The translations under genes were made by a program, and so were the position numbers. The notes under the pieces are model-generated. The model was not told where the DNA came from, did no database searches, and saw nothing but the letters and a program-made list of their open reading frames with translations. Positions 14,701 through 26,143 of a stretch of DNA of 64,000 nucleotides are shown piece by piece. Positions within the stretch are counted from its first letter, which is position 1. Each line of letters begins with the position of its first letter. The DNA is from Augochlora pura (lineage: Eukaryota; Arthropoda; Insecta; Hymenoptera; Halictidae): assembly GCF_028453695.1 (NCBI RefSeq), contig NC_135781.1, positions 9,051,640 through 9,115,639 of the forward strand, in the 5' to 3' direction.

Positions 14701-17700
14701 TTCGTTGGTTTGCATTAAAGCAAACTTGCACTTTAAGGAAGCACATTGGAGCGCAAATCAAAATGCAGTCGCTACCGGAAGAGTACTCGACCAGTTGGAG
14801 AGCCCTTCGCTATTACTGTGGAGGACTTCGCAGTGCTTGACGAATCACTCACTAATTGCATTCGTGACATGGCCCAGAACTAACAAATGGTTTCTTCACT
14901 TGAAAAGTGTCGACGACTATTTTTTTTTCTCCTCTTTTCTCATCCATTCACGCACATGCCTTTGCGTTCGCCGCGAGCTTGGCGAGTTCATCAATCGGAA
15001 ACGATAGAAGTATGTGAAAAATCGAGTAGAAAAGTTTGGATCGACGGAGGCGAGATAGGTTAAAGTTTAAAAAAGACGATGAATCCAAAAAATATAAGGA
15101 TCCTGTAGTGCAGGAATATTTTATGCTTATAGTATAGAGTATTTTATATTTATAGTATAAAATATACTTATATAATTACCCACTTTTTGATTAATTCTAC
15201 CAAAGAATTTGTGGGAAGATCAATAATTTCAAAAAGCAATTTTAAATGAGAGTAAAAATGGAATAGGATTTTACTTAGTTAGAATAATTAAAAAAGAATT
15301 ACTTATAGTGTGCCCAAACACTTAAATAGTGCTATTAACTAAAACGGATTTGCATTAAAATATTGACATCGAAGTTTTTCATAACCTATGTGTAAAAATG
15401 ATTTTTTTCAAGAAGTCTAAATATTAATGAGACATAAACGTGACATAACTTTTTCTTTAAAATATATTCTACTTTGAATCGGTGAGAGATGGCGAATCGT
15501 TTTGCGTTATAAGTGACGTGATGCCTCAATCAAGCACCATACACGAAGCAAATAATAAATAAATAGTATTGCGTCCGAATATGTTATGCTATTAAATTAG
15601 CAAAAATTGAAGAATCGAATGAATTTCTGGAAACGGAATTACACCGATCTTGTGACGGGAAAGTCCGTTAGACTGATTCTGTTATTCTCTATTGTCCTAA
15701 TGGGGGATGATCGTAAGACTCTCCTCGAGAGTCTCATTACGAATCAAGGGTTCCTTAATGGTTCCCATGAAATTTATTGGCCATTTAACGCCGAGGACGC
15801 GCCAAGAAACGCCGAAAGATTGACTCGAGTACGAATTTTCTCGTCAATCGTTTAGCTCCGCGATTCCGACGTTTTCCACTCGTCAGCTCGCAAATTATCC
15901 GATGGGGTTATGGTCACGGACGCGGACGATGCTTGGAACGTTTAATTGGAATGTTATTTCTACGTTTGAAACCGGGAACAGCTGCGAGCGTGTCGCGTGC
16001 TAGACAGGATGCGCTATTTTAGGAAAATAAAATTTCTAGCGCGACGAAGTCGAACGCTCGGTAAGATCGTCCCTTGCGCCATGCTTACAACTGTATCGTA
16101 TTTTCATTATCATCAAATTGGACACGTAGCACAGCCACGAATTTTAACAATGGCAGCTTCACCATACTTGCCTACGTACGCCCGACACCCTTTATACGTT
16201 CCCCTTGCGGGAACGCGACGTCTCCATGGTTACAACATTGAAACCCCGCTAGGGGATGACAAAATGGAGAGGCGCATTACTCGGTCTGACAAAGGCGAAG
16301 TAGAATCGAAGAACTTCTTCGGCTACGTACTTGTATTTGAAAAGTCGGCGACGTATACACAATCCGGATACAGAAAGGATGGCAAAGTTTGGCGCAAATG
16401 TACCCGGCCGATGATTAAAATTATTCGGACGGCTAGAAAAAAGAAACGGCTCTGATACTGGTGAATTAGCAAATGCCTTCGCGACTCCAACTTCTGGGAG
16501 AACTTTTTCTGGAGGAAATAATACTCACGGGATCTATAATGGCAATGGAATTGAAGATGCGCTGAGAAGAAATGAAATATATTTCTATCACGCGCTATTG
16601 AAAAGTTAGATCTGTTCGATTTAGTTGGAACATTTTTTTATTTTCTGAACAGCTTGAATTGCGATGATTGTATTATCTCAGCGTTTGTTTGTTTAAATAT
16701 ATTTTTCGATATTACTTATCGTTTATAGAGTGGAATATAAATCTGAAAAAGAGATAACGTGAAGATGATTTACATAGTTACTTAAGTGATCACCATCGGT
16801 CACTTGTTGTATAATTATCACGATTTTCATTGCTGACTTGACGCATAAATAAGATCTACACTGTGTCTGGTCCAGCGCAAACATTTCGTAGAAGAACCAA
16901 AGTGTTTCTTTTAAAACTGAGAGTTTTAAAAAGCAAGCTACGCTTGGTAACGAGAACTCGTCTTACTTTTGAAGTCAAGGACCACTTGAATCAACCGCAA
17001 CAATTTATAATAATAAATTTCTCATTCGTATATGGATTACATCAACGAATATAATATTTAATATAATTCAGAGCAAGAACAATAAAAAGGCGGAACCATC
17101 AGAATACGAAATAAACTGGATTTTATTAATCGGTGTACCGAATTCAGATTCTTAAACTCTGATCTCTGACGATTCTATCAGCAAATCCTCAAATTATTCG
17201 AATGAATCTAGCGAGTCTGGTCCATCGAGGAATTGCAGCGGCAGAATGGAATAGGAAAAGCACGTATCTAGCGTTTCACGCTCGCATACATCAGTACTGT
17301 GACAAGTTATACAATAACGTCGTCGAAATTGTCCCACGACAGGAAGGGGCGAGATGAAGATCGCCTCGTGTCCCCACGATTCGCGTTAGGTGACGTTTAA
17401 CAGTGCCCGCATTGACACTATCTGTCATCGGAGAGCCAGCAGCCCGTGGGTACCGAGATGAAAGGACATCTGACAATGTGCAACCTGGAAACGAACGAGT
17501 CCAAAGATCGTATCTTCGCGCTTCCTGGTACATGCCGGGCTCTGTCTGCTCGGACGTTGGACTTCATCGACTTCCGATGATTCCAATAAAACCGTTTGCC
17601 AATTCTTCGCACCGGGAAAGAACAGGAAACTGGATGGAAACAATGCCGCCGCCCTCTCCGGTAAACAAAGGGGGATCGCCGAGGAAAATGGCGACTCGAT

Positions 17701-20156
17701 ACACAAGCGTCTAATCCCGGATGAGACGACGGATGTGACGGCGGTGGGTGATGGAGGTGACGGTGGAAGCGGGAGGCGATGCAGACACATCTCTCGGATT
17801 ACGTCTTAACAAGCTCCACGACGTTCATTTGTCTTATCCGCTCTCACTAATGCGACAGCAGCTGTTGAAATGATTAATTCACCACGAGGATGCTCCTACG
17901 CCTTGCACAGACGTACGCGGTCGTGTTCACGCGCTCACACCGACTTTCCATTATGGCCTCAGCTCCCGATTAATCAACTCCCTTATCGTTACTATAAATA
18001 CCGTCGAATGTTTAATTAAACAGCCACCCGGAATGACGTTCATTTCGCGCGAGTCCTCCGCGTACACCGTTTCTCGATCAATGGAGATAGATCCGTTTTC
18101 GAGAGTGTCGTAATTCTTACAGAATCACAATGAGCCCCAATTTTGTCGAGTGCTTTAACGATGAGCTGCACTGTTTAGCGATTACTTGATAAAAATATAA
18201 AAGTTCAATTATATGTGCAATGTTCACACTGCAGATTTTATATCAAATACATAATCGTGGTAGCGTTTAAAGAATTTACAAATAATGTTGTATTATTTTC
18301 AACTCATTATATATATCTATGCAGTTGCTGTATCTTGTAATTGGCATAAACAATTCTTATTTTGCATACAATTTCACAGTCTAACCTATTTTTATATTTT
18401 GTCTTACATTCGTTAAAAGAAAAGAATTCTATTCTCCATTTGCAGATAATTTTGCTAAGTATGTTTTTGCATGACAATGTTGTAAAAGAAACTCTAATGA
18501 CGTTACACATGAAAGTACACAAGAAACATAATTTTTCGCACAGAACAATTTAGGGAAAAGTTTCTGAAGCAAAAGGAGTTTAATTAAATATGAAATTAAA
18601 AGAACTTATTTTTCGGTTCTCCAAAAATAGGTATTAATTCTTTGCGCTCCAAATTGGATCTCTGTTATTTCAGAACTTGTTTCAATATCATGTTATTCAA
18701 TGTTTTTATATATAGCTTTATTAACTTATCTAAAACAGTTGACAAATACTATAATTGTTTTCAAGCACTAAAATAAGTAACTACTTAGTAACTGTTAACG
18801 CAAAAGTCATCGACACTAATTTTTGAAGTAGATAAAGTAATACTCAGGCAATTGGATATTATTGAATAAAATATTTAAAACGTACATAAAACAACACATA
18901 AATAGGCTATCAATATGAGTGCACCTATTCCTCGCGAATATATTTCCACATTTTTGCTACACGTATTACAGAAATTCCACTATGTCACATTAATATAAAA
19001 ATTATAGAAGCAAATATAAGAAAGTAAACACAAGTATTTGACTATTCAATACGGCTCGCTATGCAGATGTTTTTTAACAAAACTAACGTTCGAAAACTGA
19101 GCGCAGTTTGCTTGCAATTTGTACAACAGCCAGAGGAAACGAAATCTTATAGCGATTTCGTACACATTGTCAAAACAGCGTCGTCGTTGAGTGCCAGATC
19201 TGATTCGATTAACTTTCGATTTCCATTAACCACCTGTCATCGACGGGCATAAGGAGCGGTAATTGTTACAGATCGATGACTAATCCGCTCCGGAATTGTT
19301 AGTATTCGCTGCGTAAGGGCGCTAACTGACTCGATTACGGGTACGGGGACTCGCGAGAACAAAGGACCACCAGTGCGACAATTGAACTTCATCGCGCTGA
19401 TATAAAGTTACAGATGCGAAGGGAGAAAATGAGAGGCGAATATTAAGTCGGCGTACAAAATGGCCGTCGCGAAAAAATAGGGATGCGTTCGTTCGTTCCT
19501 CTCGCTTCTCTGTACATACAACATGTTGGCTCGCGGTGCTCGAGCAGCAAACCAGCACGCATGCGCTGACCAAACGGATCGAAAGCCCCGCCCGGAGACG
19601 GCCTTTGTTTAATTCACGGCACCTACGCCCACGACATGTGGCCAACAAACTACGAATTTGTCTCTCCGCGGGTTCCTAATCTTCGTGTAACGTTACTGTA
19701 CGCTACAGATGCCAGAAATCGTACTACAAGGGGGAATCCGATGACGTAAAATGTTCCAACACAGTTACGAATTTCTTCTTTCTTTTTTTTGTCATCGTGA
19801 TTACTTATTAGATATCGAAAGAAGACGTTATGAATGCAAAAGTACGGAAACATTGATTTCATAAAAAGTGATAAAAGATTATTGAAAATAGAAATTTTAA
19901 TTTAAAGAAAAAATGCAATACAAAAATATGAAATTCATTAAACAGTTCTAATGCTTTGTGTTTTAATATGATATACAAAAAGTATACCTGAAATATTGTT
20001 GTTTTTATATGCTTAGGAGTATAATTGAAATGTAAGAGTATGAAGCATAATTTTGATTTATTAAATAGTGTTCACATGTAAATATAAAAATGCACTAGTC
20101 TTAAAATATTGATTATCTCAACTCATATATGTATTGTGAGATGAAACCGTACACCA
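5711..20156. other. Long gene-poor stretch with CpG-rich islands
   Basis: No gene can be supported. GC-rich islands (about 6.0-7.9, 9.1-9.9, 10.8-11.5, 12.15-13.7, 14.55-15.0, 15.6-16.5, 17.2-18.1 and 19.05-19.7 kb) alternate with AT-rich DNA. Open frames in the islands (up to 191 codons, e.g. 10939-11514 on the minus strand) occur in several frames at once and show no family motif. The word AAAATGGCG recurs in the islands. The pattern is compatible with a cluster of conserved regulatory elements in a large intron or intergenic desert. That is inference only. Confidence 0.45.
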
Positions 20157-20238
20157 GGTAGCGTGGCCGAGCGGTCTAAGGCGCTGGTTTAAGGCACCAG
20201 TCTCTTCGGGGGCGTGGGTTCGAATCCCACCGCTGCCA
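20157..20238 (+). tRNA. tRNA-Leu(AAG): tRNA-Leu (anticodon AAG)
   Basis: This 82-nt sequence folds as a class II tRNA. The acceptor strands GGTAGCG and CGCTGCC pair over seven positions (one G-T). An A box (TGGCCGAGCGG) and a B box (GGTTCGAATCC) form the internal pol III promoter. The anticodon stem CTGGT/ACCAG encloses the loop TTAAGGC, giving anticodon AAG, i.e. leucine CUU (and CUC once A34 is deaminated to inosine). The extended variable arm expected for leucine tRNAs is present, the discriminator is A, and there is no intron. Confidence 0.97.
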
Positions 20239-20250
20239 TTTTTTTTTTTT
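20239..20250 (+). terminator. RNA polymerase III terminator
   Basis: A run of 12 T directly follows the discriminator base of the tRNA-Leu gene, the standard pol III stop signal. Confidence 0.9.
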
Positions 20251-21073
20251 AAGTTAATCTATGAGCTTTTATTATATTTCCTTGATCACAATTATGTATA
20301 TTGTGCTACTTGAACCAAAACATTTTTTAAGGAAAAATTAAACAATGTAACAGTGTAATTTAATGAAGCATTCACGAATACTATTTGTTCATAAAAATAT
20401 AGAATGTGAGAGCAGAAATCTTTGTTATCCACTAAGCCTTAGTAAGAATCGAGTATTCCGTATACCTCACTTGTATTACGGCAAGTTTTATTAAATTTGA
20501 AAATGTTCTGCGTATTCTGAGTTATTGTATTACCTATTTTTGTCATAATCATAATTGTTAAGAAACTAGATTTACTAAAGGGCACAGCCGATTAAGATGG
20601 TCAAAACTGCCCTTAGAGGTTTTTCAATGAGTCATACACCGTTCGATATCTGACTAATAAGAACTCATCTGTGTAAAATTTTAACCCTGTAACTTGTCCG
20701 TGAGGATAGTTACAGGGTAAATTAGATTTCGCGGTTTTCCGGCATTTTTGTACCTTTAGCGGCTTTCTAAAATTTTGAAAAAAATATAGCTTATTTTGAA
20801 CATCAAGCCGGATATTATAGAATTTTTTCAGATTTTTCAGATGCTAGCTGTGATTATCAAAAATGAAAAATCCCCAAAAAATCGGAAAATTGAAGATTTC
20901 TCGAAAACTAAAATATATAATATTTTGATATTAATTCCCTAATAAGGTACTGTCACGGCTCGTGTACTCAATTTTTCTCAGATTTTTTGCTCGCCTGCAA
21001 CATTGTCCAAAAAAATGAAAACCCAATGTGTCGATGTTTTTTGCTGTCAGAATGAAGCTACTACTTTTCTACA

Positions 21074-21333
21074 TTCAGCTAACGTAACAATTTTAATTTC
21101 GAAACTCTGTTAACGTGAAGACTCAAAAATTGGAAACGCTACTAACGTGAAAATCTCGTGTTTGAAAGTCTACTATTACGTGAAAGCCTTGGGTTCGAGT
21201 CTTGGCTAACTTGGACAAACTGATTTCGAACTCTGTTAACATGGAAGTTCAGGGTTTGAAACCTCGCTATCGTGAAAGCTCTTGGTTCGAAGCTCGACTA
21301 TCTTGAAAATCCTGGGTTTGAAACTCGGCTAAC
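21074..21333. repeat. Left arm of 260-bp inverted repeat
   Basis: It reads as the near-perfect reverse complement of 22075-22333, with only a handful of mismatches by eye. It is built of about eight units of ~31 bp; a typical unit begins GAAACTCTGTTAACGTGAA. The match stops abruptly at both arm ends. The 741 bp between the arms would be the loop of a foldback structure. Confidence 0.9.
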
Positions 21334-21595
21334 TTTGAAACATCAGTGTACTCGGTACTAGGAGCTATTTTCATTTTCTTGGTCCCACTACTTAAATATA
21401 CCAATCAGCTAGTAAATTATGTAAATCTGTAGAAGAGATAATTTATTTTAATTTTACACTGTTACAAATTTTCGAAAAATTCATACCGTTTTTTAAGAAA
21501 CAATCTTCTATTCTACACCGTTATCAAGAATTATAAAATAGTTGATCTTTCCACAAATAATAATTTGCACGATTTTATAGTAATTCAACCACAGC

Positions 21596-21687
21596 CTATT
21601 TAAATCGGACTTCACGGGCCGATTTTGGCCTCCTGGCTTTCCGATCGTTTTCGGTGCTCCCGAAGGGTCAGGTTAACAAACGACTAG
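21596..21687. repeat. 92-bp direct repeat, copy A
   Basis: It matches 21978-22069 with about 6 differences in 92 bp. Both copies contain TTTTCGGTGCTCCCGAAGGG and end AACAAACGACTAG. The copies lie 382 bp apart within the loop of the inverted repeat. Confidence 0.85.
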
Positions 21688-21977
21688 TGCAATCTAAAGA
21701 GGAGACTTTGCTCTACAAATCACGCGAAGTTTCATTATTATACGGTTTTTCATAACAGAGTTACGATAGTTCAAAGTTTAACAATATTTCGAGTCCAAGA
21801 GGCATCGCTTCACCCACGATTTTCAATTTTTTTCAATATCTTTCAGATGGACAGTAAAAATCAGTTAGTACATGTTAAAGTGGAGACTTTACCCTTTTAA
21901 ACCTGCTAAGCCCCATTGTTTTACCATTTTTGGAAAAAAAGATAGAGCTTCTTGAAAATGAATATAGAAATTATAGA

Positions 21978-22069
21978 CTATTTACATCGGACTTCACGGG
22001 CAGCTTTTGGCCTCCTGGCTTTCCGAACATTTTCGGTGCTCCCGAAGGGTCAAGTTAACAAACGACTAG
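21978..22069. repeat. 92-bp direct repeat, copy B
   Basis: Second copy of the loop repeat (see 21596-21687). It abuts the right arm of the inverted repeat, ending 5 bp before it. Confidence 0.85.
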
Positions 22070-22074
22070 GGTAA

Positions 22075-22497
22075 GTTAGCCGAGTTTCAAACCCAGGATT
22101 TTCAAGATAGTCGAGCTTCGAACCAAGAGCTTTCACGATAGCGAGGTTTCAAACCCTGAACTTCCATGTTAACAGAGTTCGAAATCAGTGTGTCCAAGTT
22201 AGCCAAGACTCGAACCCAAGGCTTTCACGTAATAGTAGACTTTCAAACACGAGATTTTCACGTTAGTAGCGTTTCCAATTTTGAGTCTCCACGTTAACAG
22301 AGTTTCGAAATTAAGATTGTTACGTTAGCTGAATTTCAAACCTAAGGTTTCCAGCTTAGCTGAGATTCGAACCTAGAGCTTTCACGTTAACAGAGTTCGA
22401 AATCGAGGTTTCCAAGTTAGCAAAGTTTCGAACCCAGACTTTTCAAGTTAGTAAAGTTTCGAATTCTGGACTTCCACGTTAGCAGAGATTAATTCGA
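22075..22497. repeat. Right arm and ~31-bp unit array
   Basis: About 13 tandem units of 30-33 bp start GTTAGC or GTTAAC and usually end CTTTCAC or CTTCCAC, with GAGTTTCGAA in the middle. The first eight-plus units (22075-22333) pair with the left arm; the remainder to ~22497 has no partner. Each unit matches its counterpart in the other arm far better than it matches its neighbours, so the array was inverted and copied as a block. Confidence 0.85.
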
Positions 22498-22756
22498 CTC
22501 ATCTCTCACAAAATCTTACTGTGTAGTAATTGGGCTACTTTCATATTTTCTGTAGCCAAAAATCCTTCGAAACAATTCTTCAAATTTATTTTACAATTTA
22601 GAAAAATGGGAAAAATGAATTCTGCTGGAAGATTTTGGAACTTTCATAATTGCTATAATTTATTATTTTTCTAAAAGCACTAAATACTTTTTTAGATGTT
22701 TGTAACAAAGCTTAACATATTGACAGTGTATAACATGTATTTGCAGACACTAAACG

Positions 22757-22762
22757 TTTATT
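22757..22762 (-). terminator. Poly(A) signal for mfas
   Basis: AATAAA on the minus strand, about 70 nt beyond the stop codon of the fasciclin-domain gene. A second candidate lies further on at 22659-22664. Confidence 0.5.
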
Positions 22763-22830
22763 TTTATAATTTCTACTTACAGATTTGCTATGAAGCAATT
22801 ATAGAATATGCGAAAATTCGATCACTTTTT

Positions 22831-25800
22831 TCAAATGCATATCTTTTTAACATGTCCATCTCTTGTTCTCTTATATCCTCGAGAACAATTTTCAGGTAGC
22901 AATACTGAGTTTATCTCATGCGCTACACCCGCCTTATTCAAAATGTCGCTTTTTACAAACTTCGCATTATTTACCTAAAAATTGTTATGATTCGCAAAAT
23001 ATTCAATATGATTCATTAATGCAATTGAATTTATAAGAAGAAACTCACCAGTATATTATCATTCGTCCGCATAACATTCACTGCGTTTTCCTTTGTTTTC
23101 ACAGTATACTGAAGATTAGGTTCAAAACTTTCAGAAAGCATCATATTGTCCACAATATGATTCTTCACCACCTGAGAGGTAATAAATATATTCATAGTTG
23201 AACAAAGCTTTGAATGATGTAGCATAAAAAGCAGCATTTACAAATTTAGTTCTGACATATAGATAATTAATTAAATTAAACTACTTTTTAAGTCTGAATT
23301 GTATTATCAAAACACGGTTATTCGTGAGCCGTTAACATCTTTTTACTTAAACAAGATAATCGTTTATATAAGTGATTGCATAGTACTCTTTCATCATACC
23401 TTTGTTAAGTAGTTATTATCCTCTAGCAACGTTCGAAGCTTAACGTTTCCCAGCCGTCTAAATGCATCGTCCGAAGGAATGAAATACGTACACGAAGAAT
23501 TAGCACGGTGGAAGTTATTATATATATCTGGTTGAACAGCTTTAATCCTTTCCAGTGCATCTAACCAAATGCTGTAATAGTTTTAAATAGTATTTCTTAC
23601 TTACATAAATTCTTATACTAATAACTTTAAGCTAGCCATTTAAAAACTATGCAATATAACTTTACAAATTAGCAAAATTTTCGTTGTTTCCTTTCAGCAA
23701 TCCGCGACACATAACATTGTCATTAAGTTAATTAATCAATTTTTATTCACGGTATACCTAAAGTTGCCATCCTTCCTTAGGATATAGTCTAAAGATTCCT
23801 CTGCTGGATGCAACACGTGACTGATCACGTGTAAAATCCCATTGCTGCATCCTCTATCAGCTTTCAGAATGAGGGCGTTCTCTATACCATATGCTCCTCG
23901 ATACACTTGAAATCGTAAAGGTATTCCTACCTCGATGGTTCTGGCCACCTATAATAAATTATAATTTAATGAGCATGCTCTGTTAAGCGTTAAAATTGTT
24001 AATAACTTCGTGGGTAACTCGCTTGATTGCTGCTTATTTCATTGGTGAAGTACGTCCCTGTAACTATATGATTTAGCACAAAGTCTCGAGCACTCTTTTC
24101 ATTGCTATGCAACGTCGCAAGTTGCTGCTCGGATAAGGCTACAAAGAAATTTTCGAATCAGTGAAAGCTGTCATTAATTGAAAATGAATACGTACCATAG
24201 CGCTAACCGATTGAGTTAATGAATACGTACCGTGGAAAGCTGTTTCGGAGGGAGCGAATATTGTGAAATGTTTCAAACTCTTCAAACTTTCTTCTAACCC
24301 AGCTGTTTTAATTATCGCTAGAAACGTGAACAGTCCTTCTTCCCTCGCCACGTCTAAGATCGTTTTTGCTACCAGTATCAAATACGAGGATATCAAGAAA
24401 CATTTTTTATAAACAGATAGCTCCAAACTTTATCGCAATAAAAGTGGTTTACCTCGGTCAGGAAGCAGTACACGATCTAGGATGTACAAGAGTCCATTTT
24501 GCCCATGATACATTTCGGTTTTCAAATTCGCTTGATTCACGATAGGCCCATGCGGGCTGCAGCCCAAAGTTAATTCTTGTTGTTGTAGAATCGTGGTCGC
24601 ATGATACTCCGAAATTATGTTTGACACACATACAGGATGCGTAACAATATGGTGTGCAATCAACGCTGCGGAAATTACATGGTCGTCAAAATTATAAAAT
24701 AATTTTTTTTAATATAAATTTCATACCATTCAATGTGTCAGGATTGCTCATCATGTAATTCAATTGTTGTTCAGGAATTTGTTGAAAGGCTTCATCCGTA
24801 GGCGCAAAGATTGTACACGGAACGTCGCTGTATCTGACTCTGTTGACCAATTCACTGTTCTCGAGTGCTCTTAAAAATATTCCAAATCTTCCATCTTTCA
24901 CAGCAAGATCAATTATGTCCGAATTTTCTGCTAAGGCAAGGTCTAGCAATCCGTCGATTACATGCACGACACCGTTCATAGCGAATTGATCTTTGCGAAT
25001 GATTCTGTGACAATTTACTGTTTCCATCTGCGTAACAATTAGATTTGATAAATGCTTGATATTCGCATTGTTTAAATTGAATGTAAAAGAAACTCACTCC
25101 GCTGGAAAATTTATTGATTCTTAAAACATTTCCCTGCAATCTCGATGGAACTAAAAGATTTGCCTGCCAATGATTCGATAATACACGTCTGTCTACTATG
25201 TGATTCGCGATCAGATTTATGTAGTTATTGCCGTCCAGTAACCACTCCGGCATAATTCCTTTTATCTTTAAGTACGTCTAAAATATTAGAAATAAGTATT
25301 AACCAAAAGAAATTTGAATAACTGAAGTACTATGCTGTATCGAACTAACATCAAATGCTTCTTCGGAGGGAACGAAGATCGTGACAGGTGGACCGTTCCG
25401 TAATTTTTCTGCCAAATTCGATGTCTCGATTAATCTTGCGAATTTTGTCGATCCCACGCGTTTCGTAGTCTCAATAACATCGTATAATGGTTTCACTAGA
25501 AGTATAATGATGATGTGGTTAAAACAGCATAAATATAGATAGTGTATTCAAGCGTACAGCGTCGGATTTAGGCAAAAAAAATTGATTTCGTTACCTCCTG
25601 TGCATCCAGGTTGACCCGCGACTCTATAATATCCTGCACAACACTCATATCTGACGGATCTATAAAGCGAAAGTATTTAATAAAATATTTGAAACAACAC
25701 AGTAAGTAGAAAGTGAAATTAGACTTACGTTGGCTTGCCACAAATTTCTCGAGGATTCCATTCTTTCCTTTCGGTGTAATAGGTGTAATTTATGTCATCG

Positions 25801-26143
25801 TTTACCTCTACGGCACATACATTAGTGCTAAATCAAAAAAGATTAAATATTATTTAGTGAAATTATTATAAACACAATGGTTTCATAATCGTTCATCAAA
25901 GTAACTTAAAGCAAAGTAACTTAAGGACATCTTTCTTTGTAAAATCTTTTCATGAACATCAACTAGTATTGATTATAACATCAAATATTATCAAGATATA
26001 GTGAAAGCTAGTGAATAAATATTTAATTCTCACCCTTGTCGTTGCGTGTTATTAATATTCCACCACGGAATTCTTCGAACCGCATATATCGAGGTACACA
26101 TCGCTGATAACATTAATATTTTTATAACAATTGTGTCTGACAT
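22831..26143 (-). CDS. mfas: Secreted EMI/FAS1 protein (midline fasciclin / TGFBI / periostin family)
   Basis: Model of 13 coding exons: 26143-26034, 25827-25729, 25650-25595, 25495-25350, 25277-25098, 25027-24727, 24665-24453, 24368-24231, 24138-24023, 23948-23758, 23571-23400, 23171-23049, 22974-22831. They join in frame to 1989 nt (662 aa). The start ATG opens a signal peptide (residues 1-~22). Residues ~38-88 are a Cys-rich EMI-like module with CCAGYYRVAGQPGC, as in TGFBI and periostin. Four FAS1 domains follow at about 92-224, 228-364, 370-504 and 515-642; landmarks are VTIFVPSEEAF, CTIFAPTDEAF, FTIFAPSETAF and CTYFIPSDDAF, with NHIV and NGVVHVID-type boxes. The family sits in extracellular matrix and mediates adhesion; insect Midline fasciclin is neural, human TGFBI is 683 aa. 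All introns are GT-AG except the ninth, which fits only as GC-AG. The exact paralogue name is inferred from domain order. Confidence 0.88.

Larger units (their letters stand above)
20580..22510. repeat. Complex repeat block with foldback core
   Basis: This ~1.9-kb block holds no gene. It contains a 260-bp inverted repeat (21074-21333 against 22075-22333), a 92-bp direct repeat in its loop (21596-21687 and 21978-22069) and an array of ~31-bp units that continues beyond the right arm to about 22497. The flanks (20580-21070 and 21334-21590) are AT-rich with no visible coding. Outer boundaries are uncertain; I found no target-site duplication or transposase fragment, so the class of element is unknown. 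Confidence 0.7.

Noticed and set aside
15997..16455. 152-codon open frame, plus strand
   Set aside because: No recognisable domain, mixed composition, located in a CpG-rich island where long frames arise by chance. No exon structure or neighbours support it.
22075..22497. CRISPR array
   Set aside because: The ~31-bp units are contiguous and degenerate with no unique spacers, in an insect genome; this is a minisatellite array.
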